Below the pieces are notes generated by a model, which searched no databases, was not told the origin of the DNA, and worked only from the letters and a program-made list of their open reading frames with translations. From contig NZ_CP131935.1 in assembly GCF_030704305.1 (NCBI RefSeq), forward strand, positions 2,914,001 through 2,978,000: a stretch of 64,000 nucleotides of DNA, in the 5' to 3' direction. This DNA is from Massilia sp. R2A-15 (lineage in GTDB: Bacteria > Pseudomonadota > Gammaproteobacteria > Burkholderiales > Burkholderiaceae_D). The position numbers and the translations under genes were made by a program. Shown here piece by piece: positions 48,351 to 56,290 of the stretch (the stretch's first letter is position 1; each line of letters begins with the position of its first letter).

Positions 48351-50882
48351 TCACTTTTGGTCAAAATACCTGATTAAATATGGCGCGGTGCGGCTCGCGG
48401 CGACCTTGACGATCTCGCGCGGCGGCCCGGCGGCGACAATGGTCCCGCCCTGCTCGCCGGCGCCGGGCCCGATGTCGATCACCCAGTCGCAGGCGGCGAT
48501 CACGCGCATGGTGTGCTCGACGACGATGACGGTGTTGCCGGCGTCGACCAGGCGGTCGAGCTGCACCACCAGTTTTTCGACGTCGGCCGGATGCAGGCCG
48601 GTGGTCGGCTCGTCCAATATATAAAGCAGGTTGCCGCGCGCGGCGCGCTGCAGCTCGGTGGCCAGCTTGATGCGCTGGGCCTCGCCGCCGGACAGCTCGG
48701 TGGCCGGCTGGCCCAGGCGCAGGTAGCCCAGGCCGACCTCGCGCAAGGTCTCGAGCGAGCGCGCCACCGCCGGATCGGCGGCGAAGAATTCGGCGGCCGC
48801 GTCGACCGTCAGCGCCAGCACCTCGGCGATGTTCTTGTCCTGGTAGCGCACTTCCAGCGTCTTGGCGTTGTAGCGCGCGCCGGCGCAGGTCGGGCACGGC
48901 GCGTACACGCTGGGCAGGAACAGCAGTTCGACCATCACGAAGCCTTCGCCGGCGCAGTGCTCGCAGCGTCCCTTGGCGACGTTGAACGAGAAGCGGCCGG
49001 CGTCGTAGCGGCGCGACTTGGCCATCTTGGTCGCGGCGAACAGCTTGCGCACATGGTCGAACAGGCCGGTGTAGGTGGCCAGGTTCGAGCGCGGCGTGCG
49101 CCCGATCGGCTTCTGGTCCACCCGCACCAGGCGCTTGATGCCGGCCAGGCCGTGCACGATGCGCCCTTCCAGCGGCAGCGCCGCCTCCTGTTCGAGCGCC
49201 TCGCCCTCCTCGGCTTCCGCCTCGATCGCGTGGCCAAGGCTGGCCGCGACCAGTTCCACCAGCACCTGGCTGACCAGGCTCGACTTGCCCGAGCCCGATA
49301 CGCCCGTCACGCCGGTCAGCACACCGAGCGGGAAGTCCACCTTGAGCTGGTGCAGGTTGTTGCGGGTGACGCCTTCGAGGCGCAGCCAGTCGGCGGGCAC
49401 GCGCGGCTCGCGCCGCGGCGGCTTGTCGCGCGCGAACAGGAAGCGGCGGGTCTGCGATTCCTCGATTTTTTCGAGGCCGGCCGGCGCGCCGCTGTACAGC
49501 ACATGGCCGCCGCCCTCGCCGGCGGCCGGGCCGACGTCGACAATCCAGTCGGCATGGCGGATCACGTCGAGCGCGTGCTCGACCACGAACAGCGAATTGC
49601 CGCACGCCTTGAGCTGGGCCAGCGCGGTGAGCAACGCTTCGGTGTCGGCCGGATGCAGGCCGGCCGACGGCTCGTCGAGCACGTACACCACGCCGAACAG
49701 GTTCGAGCGCACCTGGGTGGCCAGGCGCAGGCGCTGCAGCTCGCCCGGCGACAGGGTCGGCGTGCTGCGCTCGAGCGCCAGGTAGCCCAGGCCCAGGTCG
49801 AGCAGCACGCCCAGGCGCGCGCACACGTCCTGCGCGATGCGCTGGGTGACGATGGCTTTTTCCGGATGCGCGGCCGCGGCCTTCGCATCCTTGCGCGCGC
49901 TGCCGTCCGCGTGCGGGCGCAGGATCGCGGCCAGCCGTTCGAGCGGCAGGCGCGAGATGTCGGCGATATCATGGCCGGCGAAAGTGACCGACAGAGACTC
50001 GCGGCGCAGCCGCTTGCCGCGGCACTGCGGGCACTCCGAGCTGACCATGTAGCGCGCCACGCGCTTTTTCATCGACGCGCTTTCGGTGGTGGCGAAAGTC
50101 TGCAGCACGTACTTGCGCGCGCCGGTGAAGGTGCCCTGGTAGCTGGGCGTCTCCTTGCGCTTCAAGGCCGCCTTCACTTCCTGCGGCGTGAAGCCGGCGT
50201 ACACCGGCACGGTGGGCTGTTCGTCGGTGAAGAGGATCCAGTCGCGCGCTTTCTTCGGCAGCTCGCGCCACGGCGTGTCGACGTCGTAGCCGAGGGTGGT
50301 CAGGATGTCGCGCAGGTTCTGGCCGTGCCAGGCGGTGGGCCAGGCGGCCACCGCGCGCTCGCGGATGGTCAAGGAATCGTCCGGCACCATCGACGCCTCG
50401 GTCACCTCGTAGACCCGGCCCAGGCCATGGCACTCCGGGCAGGCGCCTTCGGGCGTGTTGGGCGAAAACGACTCGGCGTACAGCAGCTCCTGGCCGCGCG
50501 GGTAGTCGCCGGCGCGCGAGTACAGCATGCGCAGCGAATTGGACAAGGTGCTGACGCTGCCGACCGACGAGCGGGTGGTGGGCGAGCCGCGCTGCTGCTG
50601 CAGGGCGACGGCCGGCGGCAGGCCGGTGATGTCGTCCACTTCCGGCACCGGCATCTGGTGGAACAGCCGGCGCGCATAGGGCGACACCGATTCGAGGTAG
50701 CGCCGCTGCGCCTCGGCGTACAGGGTGCCGAAAGCGAGCGAGGACTTGCCCGAGCCGGACACGCCGGTAAACACCACCAGCGCATCGCGCGGGATATCGA
50801 GCGAGACGTTTTTCAGGTTGTGTTCGCGGGCGCCGCGCACCTGCACAAATCCGGCCAGCGGCCCGTCCGTTGTGTCCGGCAT
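48351..50882 (-). CDS. Class II UvrA-like ABC ATPase
   Basis: An 843-residue UvrA paralogue with two ABC units, each with a Walker A (GVSGSGKSS), and LSPGEL / LSGGEAQR signatures. Zinc-binding CxxC pairs are present ([39 protein letters not shown]). It is shorter than UvrA1 and lacks the UvrB-interaction insert, as in class II UvrA proteins, some of which give resistance to DNA-binding drugs. Start ATG 50882 is chosen because GGGAG lies 6 nt upstream. Confidence 0.9.
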   Translation of the reverse strand: MPDTTDGPLAGFVQVRGAREHNLKNVSLDIPRDALVVFTGVSGSGKSSLAFGTLYAEAQRRYLESVSPYARRLFHQMPVPEVDDITGLPPAVALQQQRGSPTTRSSVGSVSTLSNSLRMLYSRAGDYPRGQELLYAESFSPNTPEGACPECHGLGRVYEVTEASMVPDDSLTIRERAVAAWPTAWHGQNLRDILTTLGYDVDTPWRELPKKARDWILFTDEQPTVPVYAGFTPQEVKAALKRKETPSYQGTFTGARKYVLQTFATTESASMKKRVARYMVSSECPQCRGKRLRRESLSVTFAGHDIADISRLPLERLAAILRPHADGSARKDAKAAAAHPEKAIVTQRIAQDVCARLGVLLDLGLGYLALERSTPTLSPGELQRLRLATQVRSNLFGVVYVLDEPSAGLHPADTEALLTALAQLKACGNSLFVVEHALDVIRHADWIVDVGPAAGEGGGHVLYSGAPAGLEKIEESQTRRFLFARDKPPRREPRVPADWLRLEGVTRNNLHQLKVDFPLGVLTGVTGVSGSGKSSLVSQVLVELVAASLGHAIEAEAEEGEALEQEAALPLEGRIVHGLAGIKRLVRVDQKPIGRTPRSNLATYTGLFDHVRKLFAATKMAKSRRYDAGRFSFNVAKGRCEHCAGEGFVMVELLFLPSVYAPCPTCAGARYNAKTLEVRYQDKNIAEVLALTVDAAAEFFAADPAVARSLETLREVGLGYLRLGQPATELSGGEAQRIKLATELQRAARGNLLYILDEPTTGLHPADVEKLVVQLDRLVDAGNTVIVVEHTMRVIAACDWVIDIGPGAGEQGGTIVAAGPPREIVKVAASRTAPYLIRYFDQK

Positions 50883-50984
50883 CGTCATCTCCCAAGAAGG
50901 CAAGCGTCGATTACACCGCCGGTGGCGAGATAAATCGGTTCGTTGCCACACCCAACCATGCATAAGAAAAACTAAGGCATGGAC

Positions 50985-51018
50985 GAAAAAAAACCACCCG
51001 GCTTGCACCGGGCGGCTT
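50985..51018 (-). terminator. Terminator of the OmpA-type porin gene
   Basis: On the minus strand CCGCCCGG-TGCAAG-CCGGGTGG (one G-U pair) is followed by a run of eight or more T. It begins about 20 nt after the stop codon. Confidence 0.88.
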
Positions 51019-51037
51019 GTCGAGGGAGCGTCGCCGA

Positions 51038-52177
51038 TTAAGGGTTGCGGGTGCCCACGACTTCCACGGTCACGCGGCGGTTCTTGGCGCGGCCAGCGGC
51101 GGTCTTGTTGTCGGCTACTGGCATGGTCTCGCCCTTGCCTTCGATGAACACGCGCGATGCATCAACGCCTTTCGACACCAGGTAGGCCTTGACGGCTTCG
51201 GCGCGGCGCAGCGACAGGCGCTGGTTGTAATCGTTGGTGCCGATCGAATCGGTGTGGCCAACGGTGACCATCGCTTCGGTGTTCATGCCCTGCAGCTTCA
51301 TCAGCAGTTCGTCCAGCGCTGCCTTGCCGGCTGGCTTGACGACCGACTTGTCGAAGTCGAACAGGGTTTCAGCAGCGAACGACACTTTTTCCGACACTGG
51401 GGTTGGTGGCGGTGGTGGCGGGGTCTGGACTACTGGCGCTGGTGGCGCTGGCGGGGTCTCGACCACTGGCGGCGGGGTGTACACCACTGGCGCTGCGACC
51501 GGACGGCCCATCTTCCAGATCAGGCTGACCGACGCCAGGTTGACGTCGCCGCGGCGCTGCCACGCGTCCTTGATGCGATAGCGCTCGATCTCGCCGCGCA
51601 CTGCCAGCGCTTCGGTGAACTTGTATTCCAGGCCCAGGCCGGCCTTGACGTTGCCCGACTTGTAGCGCGGGTTGCTGTTGCCGTCGATCGCCTGCAGGGT
51701 GTTACCCGTGTAGTGTTCCTTGACCATGGCGTAGGTGCCGCCGACACGGCCGTAGACCGAGAAGCGCTCGGACATCGGCAGCATCGCGATCAGGTCGAGG
51801 GCGCCGCCGCGCACGCCGACGTTGCGGTTCAGGTTCAAACCGTTCGAGGTGGAAGCGTTGTAATCGAACTTGCCCAGGTCGAAGTATGAAAACTCGATCG
51901 CGAAATTGCGGCTCAACTGCTTACCGGTGATCAGCTTGGCGCCAATGTCCTTGTGATCTTCCGAGTAGCTGCTGATCGTGCCGCGGGCACGCAGGCCGCT
52001 CAGGTTGTCGTCCTGGGGGATGAAAGCGCGCGACTGGCCAATGCCGGCACCGATGTACCACGCGTGGTCGGCCCAGTCCGAATTGACGAAGTCGTTTTCG
52101 CCTGCAAAGCTGGCCTGGCTAGCCAGGATGGCGGCGGCAACAGCAGTGAGTTTGACCAGATTTTTAGCAAGTTTCAT
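51038..52177 (-). CDS. OmpA family outer membrane protein
   Basis: A 379-residue porin-like protein: a signal peptide (start [10 protein letters not shown], cleavage near SFA|GEN), an eight-strand OmpA-type barrel (about 27-225), a Pro-rich hinge (about 232-265) and a C-terminal OmpA domain binding peptidoglycan ([30 protein letters not shown]). It is a single-gene unit with its own terminator. Confidence 0.94.
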   Translation of the reverse strand: MKLAKNLVKLTAVAAAILASQASFAGENDFVNSDWADHAWYIGAGIGQSRAFIPQDDNLSGLRARGTISSYSEDHKDIGAKLITGKQLSRNFAIEFSYFDLGKFDYNASTSNGLNLNRNVGVRGGALDLIAMLPMSERFSVYGRVGGTYAMVKEHYTGNTLQAIDGNSNPRYKSGNVKAGLGLEYKFTEALAVRGEIERYRIKDAWQRRGDVNLASVSLIWKMGRPVAAPVVYTPPPVVETPPAPPAPVVQTPPPPPPTPVSEKVSFAAETLFDFDKSVVKPAGKAALDELLMKLQGMNTEAMVTVGHTDSIGTNDYNQRLSLRRAEAVKAYLVSKGVDASRVFIEGKGETMPVADNKTAAGRAKNRRVTVEVVGTRNP

Positions 52178-52394
52178 GGTTAGTATCCGTTCTAAGTATT
52201 TTTGATGGGGGGTGGTAAAAAGCCTGAATTTCAATCCCACCTGACGAAATACGCCTCGCCGGATGGGAACCTTGTCGGTCTACGCAAAGTGGCTGTCGAC
52301 CATGAGCTCAACTATTGCCGATTTGCCATATCCCGCTCTGTTCGCTAACGCTCATAAGAAAAAGTATTTGCAGCTTTGTACCAAATACACAACA

Positions 52395-53672
52395 TCATGG
52401 TCGAACCGGTTGCATCGGCAAGGGCAAATCGGCTAAGGCGGCGCACGCGGCGCCGAAGGCCGGCCCTTCGCCAAAGCGCAGCGCGATGGACTCGCACTGC
52501 GCCGCGACATGGGGTGATGACAGCAGCTGCCGCAGGCTGCGTTCGAGGCGCGCGGCAGTCAGGCGTGCCGAGGGCAGCACCTGGCCGGCGCCCAGCGCCT
52601 CGACCCGGGCCGCATTGTCGAACTGGTCGTGGGCCAGCGGCACGACCACCTGCGGCGTGGCCGCGCGCAGCGCTTCGGCGGTGGTGCCGATGCCGCCGTG
52701 GTGCACCAGCGCGGCCACGCGCGGCAGCAGCGCGGCCAGCGGCACGTAGTCGCGCCACATCACGCCGGCCGGCATGTTTGCCGGCAGCTGCTCGCGGTGC
52801 GGGGTGAGGAACACCGCGCGCCGCCCGAGCTTGCGCACCGCCGCCAGCGCGCAGGCGAAGAAGCCCGCCGCCTGGCGATTGCCGGTGCCGGGCGTGAAGG
52901 CGATCGGCGCGTGGCCGGCGTCGAGGAAGCGCGCCAGCTCCGGCTCGATGGCGCGGCCCGGCTCCGGGTCGTACAGCGCAAAGCCGGCGTGCAGCAGCGG
53001 CTGCGGCCAGTCCGGCTGGGTCGGCGCGAACCACTCCGGGAACAGCGCGATGGACAGGTCGGGCACGGTAAACATCCATTCCAGCAGGCTGCGCACCGCG
53101 GGCAGCCCGCGCTGGCGCCGCGCGTCGTTGATGCCGGGCAGCGCCACCGGGTCGATCACGCTCTGGCCGGCGCGGCGCCACAGCCAGCGCCGTAGCGCCA
53201 ACGGCATCCATGTCGGAATCCGGTGCGGGCCCATCATCAGCGGGTCGTACACCGTGGGCAGGTTGGACGGCGCAAGCAAGGCGCAGGCGATGCGGATGTC
53301 GGGGCGCGCGGCGCGGCACAGGTCGGCTTCGGGCAGCGCCAGCGGATGCACCAGCAGCACGCAGGCTTCTTCCGCCGGCAAGGTGTCGACGAAGGCCGGC
53401 AGCCGCGCCGCCGCCTCGCGGGTGGCGCGCCAGACCACGCCAAAGCCCTTGCGCGCGTTCCACAGTTCGGGATCGTCGAGCACGGCGGCATCGACCGGCA
53501 GCGGATGAAACGCCAGGCCGGCCGCAGCCACCTGCGCCTCGTGCTGGCTGGGGGCCAGGAAGCTGACCTTGTGGCCGGCGCCGCGCAAGGCGAGCGCCAT
53601 CGCCAGCATGGGGAACAGGTCCCCTGCGGATCCGATGGACACTACCACGGCATGAATGCGGTTCGCTTCGAT
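52395..53672 (-). CDS. Family 1 glycosyltransferase (UGT-like)
   Basis: A GT1-type enzyme of about 425 aa, GT-B fold. The N-terminal nucleotide-sugar fold begins VVVSIGSAGDLFPMLAMALA. The acceptor half is variable. The donor motif is ALVHHGGIGTTAEALRA followed by PLAHDQFDNAARV. The best start is ATC 53672: GAGGAG lies 7 nt upstream and it yields MEANRIHAVVVSIG. The first standard in-frame start, GTG 53648, has no ribosome site. Substrates are unknown; rhamnosyl- or sterol-glucosyl-transferases are the nearest groups. Confidence 0.85.
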   Translation of the reverse strand: MEANRIHAVVVSIGSAGDLFPMLAMALALRGAGHKVSFLAPSQHEAQVAAAGLAFHPLPVDAAVLDDPELWNARKGFGVVWRATREAAARLPAFVDTLPAEEACVLLVHPLALPEADLCRAARPDIRIACALLAPSNLPTVYDPLMMGPHRIPTWMPLALRRWLWRRAGQSVIDPVALPGINDARRQRGLPAVRSLLEWMFTVPDLSIALFPEWFAPTQPDWPQPLLHAGFALYDPEPGRAIEPELARFLDAGHAPIAFTPGTGNRQAAGFFACALAAVRKLGRRAVFLTPHREQLPANMPAGVMWRDYVPLAALLPRVAALVHHGGIGTTAEALRAATPQVVVPLAHDQFDNAARVEALGAGQVLPSARLTAARLERSLRQLLSSPHVAAQCESIALRFGEGPAFGAACAALADLPLPMQPVRP

Positions 53673-53744
53673 CGTGCAACTCCTCTGCGTTGCAATCTTG
53701 CCTATACTTTACGACAAAGCAGGTAAATATCCAACGGATGGCTT

Positions 53745-54509
53745 ATGGCGTGCGCAACATTCCGCTTTTATGGTGAATTGAATGCCTTTCTGGCCCCCGT
53801 ACGGCGCCAAAAGGCCTTTGAGGTGTCGTGTGCGCGCAACGCTACGGTCAAGCACATGGTCGAAGCGCTGGGCGTGCCGCATACCGAAGTGGCGCTGGCG
53901 CTGCTCAATGGCGAAGCGGCGCCGCTCGATCGCCTGTTGCAAGACGGCGACCGGCTGGCCGTGTATCCGCGCTTCGCGCAGTTCGGCGTCGGCGCACCGC
54001 AGCCGCCGGCCTGGCGCTTCGTCGCCGACGCCCACCTCGGCGGCCTGGCCCGCATGCTGCGCATGGCCGGCTTCGATACGCTGTACGACAACCATTTCGA
54101 CGACGATACGATCGTTGCGATCGCCGCCGGCGAAGAACGGGTGGTGCTCACGCGCGACCGCGAACTGCTCAAGCGGCGCGGCGTCGGCTACGGCCGCTAT
54201 GTGCACGCCTTGCGTCCGGCGCAGCAGCTGGCCGAGGTGGTCGAGCGCCTGGCGCTGGCGCCGCACGCAGCGCCGTTTACCATCTGCCTGCATTGCAACG
54301 CGCCGCTGCATGACGTGGCCAAGGAACTGGTGCAGGACCGCCTGCCGGCCAGCGTGCGCGCGCACCAGCAGGAATTTTCCACCTGCGACCAGTGTGGGCG
54401 GGTGTACTGGAAAGGATCGCACTGGAAGCGCATGTGCGCGCTGCTCGACGAGTCGCTGGCGCAGCCGGACTTCGAAGGGTCTGACCCGCCGGGACAGACC
54501 CTGGGGTAG
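53745..54509 (+). CDS. Mut7-C RNase-domain protein with ubiquitin-like N-terminus
   Basis: A 254-residue protein. Residues about 3-80 form a MoaD/ThiS-like ubiquitin fold (FRFYGELNAFLAP). Residues about 90-240 are the Mut7-C domain: a PIN-like nuclease part (FVADAHLGGLARMLRMAGFD, LTRDRELLKRRGV) and a zinc ribbon (CLHCNAPL, CDQCGRVYWKGSHWKRM). The last residues (GSDPPGQTLG) are encoded by a palindrome at 54477-54501. Function is presumed to be RNA processing. Confidence 0.9.
   Translation: MACATFRFYGELNAFLAPVRRQKAFEVSCARNATVKHMVEALGVPHTEVALALLNGEAAPLDRLLQDGDRLAVYPRFAQFGVGAPQPPAWRFVADAHLGGLARMLRMAGFDTLYDNHFDDDTIVAIAAGEERVVLTRDRELLKRRGVGYGRYVHALRPAQQLAEVVERLALAPHAAPFTICLHCNAPLHDVAKELVQDRLPASVRAHQQEFSTCDQCGRVYWKGSHWKRMCALLDESLAQPDFEGSDPPGQTLG
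54477..54501. repeat. Palindrome in the 3' end of the Mut7-C gene
   Basis: GGGTCTGACCC-GCC-GGGACAGACCC, an imperfect palindrome with the GGGTCTG arm seen in the 27-bp repeat family. It lies inside the last codons of the gene and may also serve as its terminator stem. Confidence 0.6.
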
Positions 54510-54512
54510 CTG

Positions 54513-54947
54513 CTAAGCGGCTTCGAGGTAGCCGCGTTCCATCGCCAGATCCTGGTTCTCGAACAGCGCCATCGCCGTGCGCATGCGCCGGAATCCGAAT
54601 TTCTGGTACAGCCCTTCCGCGCCGGGCGCCGCGTACAGGATCACTTTCTTGTGCCCGGCGGAGAGGCGCAGCAGTTCGGATACGATCTGCTTGCCCAGCC
54701 CGATGCCGCGATAGTCGGGATGAACCGCAATGTCGCCGATGTAGCAGGTGTAAACCCCGTCGGCCAGCGCGCGGCCCACGCCCACCAGCTTGTCGCCGTC
54801 ATGCACGAAGCAGCGGAACATGCTGTTACCGAAGGCGACTTTCAAATCGGCCGGCTGCTTGTTGCCCAGCGGCGGCGACGCCTCGAACAGCGCCGACAGC
54901 GCCTCCCAATCGAACGACTCTACGGATTCGGACCAGACTAGTGCCAC
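54513..54947 (-). CDS. GNAT family N-acetyltransferase
   Basis: A 144-residue single GNAT domain. The acetyl-CoA loop is HPDYRGIGLGKQIV, and GLYQKFGFRRM is the C-terminal motif. It starts at GTG 54947 with AAGGAG about 6 nt upstream. It is convergent with the Mut7-C gene. The substrate is unknown. Confidence 0.9.
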   Translation of the reverse strand: MALVWSESVESFDWEALSALFEASPPLGNKQPADLKVAFGNSMFRCFVHDGDKLVGVGRALADGVYTCYIGDIAVHPDYRGIGLGKQIVSELLRLSAGHKKVILYAAPGAEGLYQKFGFRRMRTAMALFENQDLAMERGYLEAA

Positions 54948-55058
54948 GTTTTCTCCTTTCGATGATCGACAGCGAAACCTCCATTACACGCAATTGTCAT
55001 CAGCTTTCGGCCTGCGGCAGTGGAGTTGCAAGCTTGCAGTTTAGATCAGATATGTCGC

Positions 55059-55094
55059 GGCCGGGGTCTGGTCCTGCGGACCTGACCCCATTTT
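55059..55094. repeat. Left 36-bp arm of inverted-repeat cassette (includes 27-bp repeat)
   Basis: Perfect inverted match to 55467-55502. The core at 55063-55089 is the 27-bp palindromic unit; the match extends to GGCC on the outside and ATTTT on the inside. Confidence 0.9.
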
Positions 55095-55170
55095 GCATCT
55101 GTCTTAAGATGATGTGCTATCCCCAGGAACAGATCCGAGCCGCGTCACTGGCTAAACTACGAGGATAAAC

Positions 55171-55467
55171 ATGGGTAAGCCGACTGTGTATCACTTTCAA
55201 CCGGATTATGCCGTTACTCCCGGCGAGGTTCTGGAAGTTGTAATCGAGTCCCGCGAGATGTCTCAACAAGAGTTGGCGAAACAGAGCGGAATGTCGATCA
55301 ATGAAGTAGCCGCGATCATCGATGGCAGGTCCACTGTCACAGCGGAGATAGCTCGCCAACTCGAATTGGCGCTCGGCATGCCCGCGCAACTTTGGATCAA
55401 TCTGGAGAGCCTGTTTCAGGAGCGTTCAGCGCGCGTCAAGATGGGATCCCGGCCACCTCTTGGCTGA
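55171..55467 (+). CDS. HigA-like helix-turn-helix protein
   Basis: A 98-residue protein of the HigA/VapI XRE type. The N-terminus (HFQPDYAVTPGEVLEVVIES) and HTH (MSQQELAKQSGMSINEVAAI, then LGMPAQLWINLE) are typical of HigA antitoxins. No HigB-like toxin frame lies on either side, so it looks like an orphan. The gene is enclosed by perfect 36-bp inverted repeats, and its TGA shares its last base with the right arm. Confidence 0.88.
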   Translation: MGKPTVYHFQPDYAVTPGEVLEVVIESREMSQQELAKQSGMSINEVAAIIDGRSTVTAEIARQLELALGMPAQLWINLESLFQERSARVKMGSRPPLG

Positions 55468-55502
55468 AAATGGGGTCAGGTCCGCAGGACCAGACCCCGG
55501 CC
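55467..55502. repeat. Right 36-bp arm of inverted-repeat cassette
   Basis: Perfect inverted match to 55059-55094, with the 27-bp core at 55472-55498. It begins on the last base of the HTH stop codon and ends 4 nt before the YciI-like stop. Confidence 0.9.
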
Positions 55503-55506
55503 CGCG

Positions 55507-55809
55507 TCAGGTCGGCCGGATCGGCGTGGTTGCCGCCTCGCCCACCACGGTATTCCACGGACGGACTTTGTATGACGTCACCAGGCCATTGATCACGTAC
55601 GGATCGGCCTTGGCAAACGCTTCGACCGGCTCGGGCGAGTCGGCCTGGAACATCAGCACGGCCGTGTCGACCGGATCGGACAGCGCGCCGGCCAGCACCA
55701 GCTCGCCCCGTTCCTGCGCCTGCCACGCAAGTTCGAGATGCTCGGCGCGATACTGCGTGCGCCGTTCCAGGTAATCATGGGCCAGGTCGTAACAGAGCAG
55801 ATAGTGCAT
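55507..55809 (-). CDS. YciI-like protein
   Basis: A 100-residue protein of the YciI/YCII family (dimeric alpha-beta barrel). Stretches AEHLELAWQAQERGELVLAG and ADSPEPVEAFAKADPYVINGLV are typical. AGGAG stands 5 nt before the ATG. It lies 9 nt after the DUF1854 gene in the same direction and is probably co-transcribed with it. The function of the family is not settled. Confidence 0.88.
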   Translation of the reverse strand: MHYLLCYDLAHDYLERRTQYRAEHLELAWQAQERGELVLAGALSDPVDTAVLMFQADSPEPVEAFAKADPYVINGLVTSYKVRPWNTVVGEAATTPIRPT

Positions 55810-55817
55810 GCGAACTC

Positions 55818-56288
55818 CTACAGGAAGCGGTCGAGAATCTTGCGGGTGTGCTTGTCGATGGTGAACATGTTGCGGATCAGGTAGTGGATGCCGTGGTTGT
55901 CGGCCACCAGCAGCGAGGCCTCGCCGATGCGGCGGATGTCGCCCTCGTCCTTGAGCGTGAATTCGGTGTCGCCGCGATCGGTCTTCACAAACCAGGTGCA
56001 CGGCGTGGCGAAGCTGCTCACGCTGGAGATATGCGAAATCTCGGGCATGAATTCGCGCCCATCGAGTTCGTCCTGCAGCAGCGCGCGCTCGGCCGCGGGC
56101 AGGTCGGCGATGTCGTCGATCCACGCCACTTCCTTGCCGTCGCCGAGCACCAGCGAGATGCCCTGGCTGGGCGACTGGATCGGGAACGCGCGCACCGGCG
56201 CGACACCCTGGTGCACCTGGCCGTCTTCCGTCGTCAGCTCCAGCACGCCGAAGCTGTCGCGCGCCAGTGCGAATTTACTTGTCGCCAT
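55818..56288 (-). CDS. DUF1854 protein, cyanophycin-associated
   Basis: A 156-residue protein of the DUF1854 family, known in Burkholderiales beside cyanophycin genes. Typical stretches are GISLVLGDGKEVAWIDDI, CTWFVKTDRGDTEFTLK and DNHGIHYLIRNM. It starts 3 nt after the ABC exporter stop and is divergent, as a pair, from cphA' and cphA. The role is unknown; the link to cyanophycin rests on gene neighbourhood. Confidence 0.9.
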   Translation of the reverse strand: MATSKFALARDSFGVLELTTEDGQVHQGVAPVRAFPIQSPSQGISLVLGDGKEVAWIDDIADLPAAERALLQDELDGREFMPEISHISSVSSFATPCTWFVKTDRGDTEFTLKDEGDIRRIGEASLLVADNHGIHYLIRNMFTIDKHTRKILDRFL

Positions 56289-56290
56289 CG

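Noticed and set aside
50883..51008. Longer N-terminus for the UvrA-like gene
   Set aside because: The extra residues are not UvrA-like, and the ribosome site GGGAG points to ATG 50882.
52345..53679. Frame starting TTG 53679 across the glycosyltransferase gene
   Set aside because: It begins directly at the ribosome site with no spacing, and its product is a low-complexity shadow of the true frame.
55171..55467. Type II toxin-antitoxin pair of HigBA type
   Set aside because: Only the HigA-like gene is seen; neighbours are GNAT and YciI-like genes in the opposite direction and no HigB-like frame exists.
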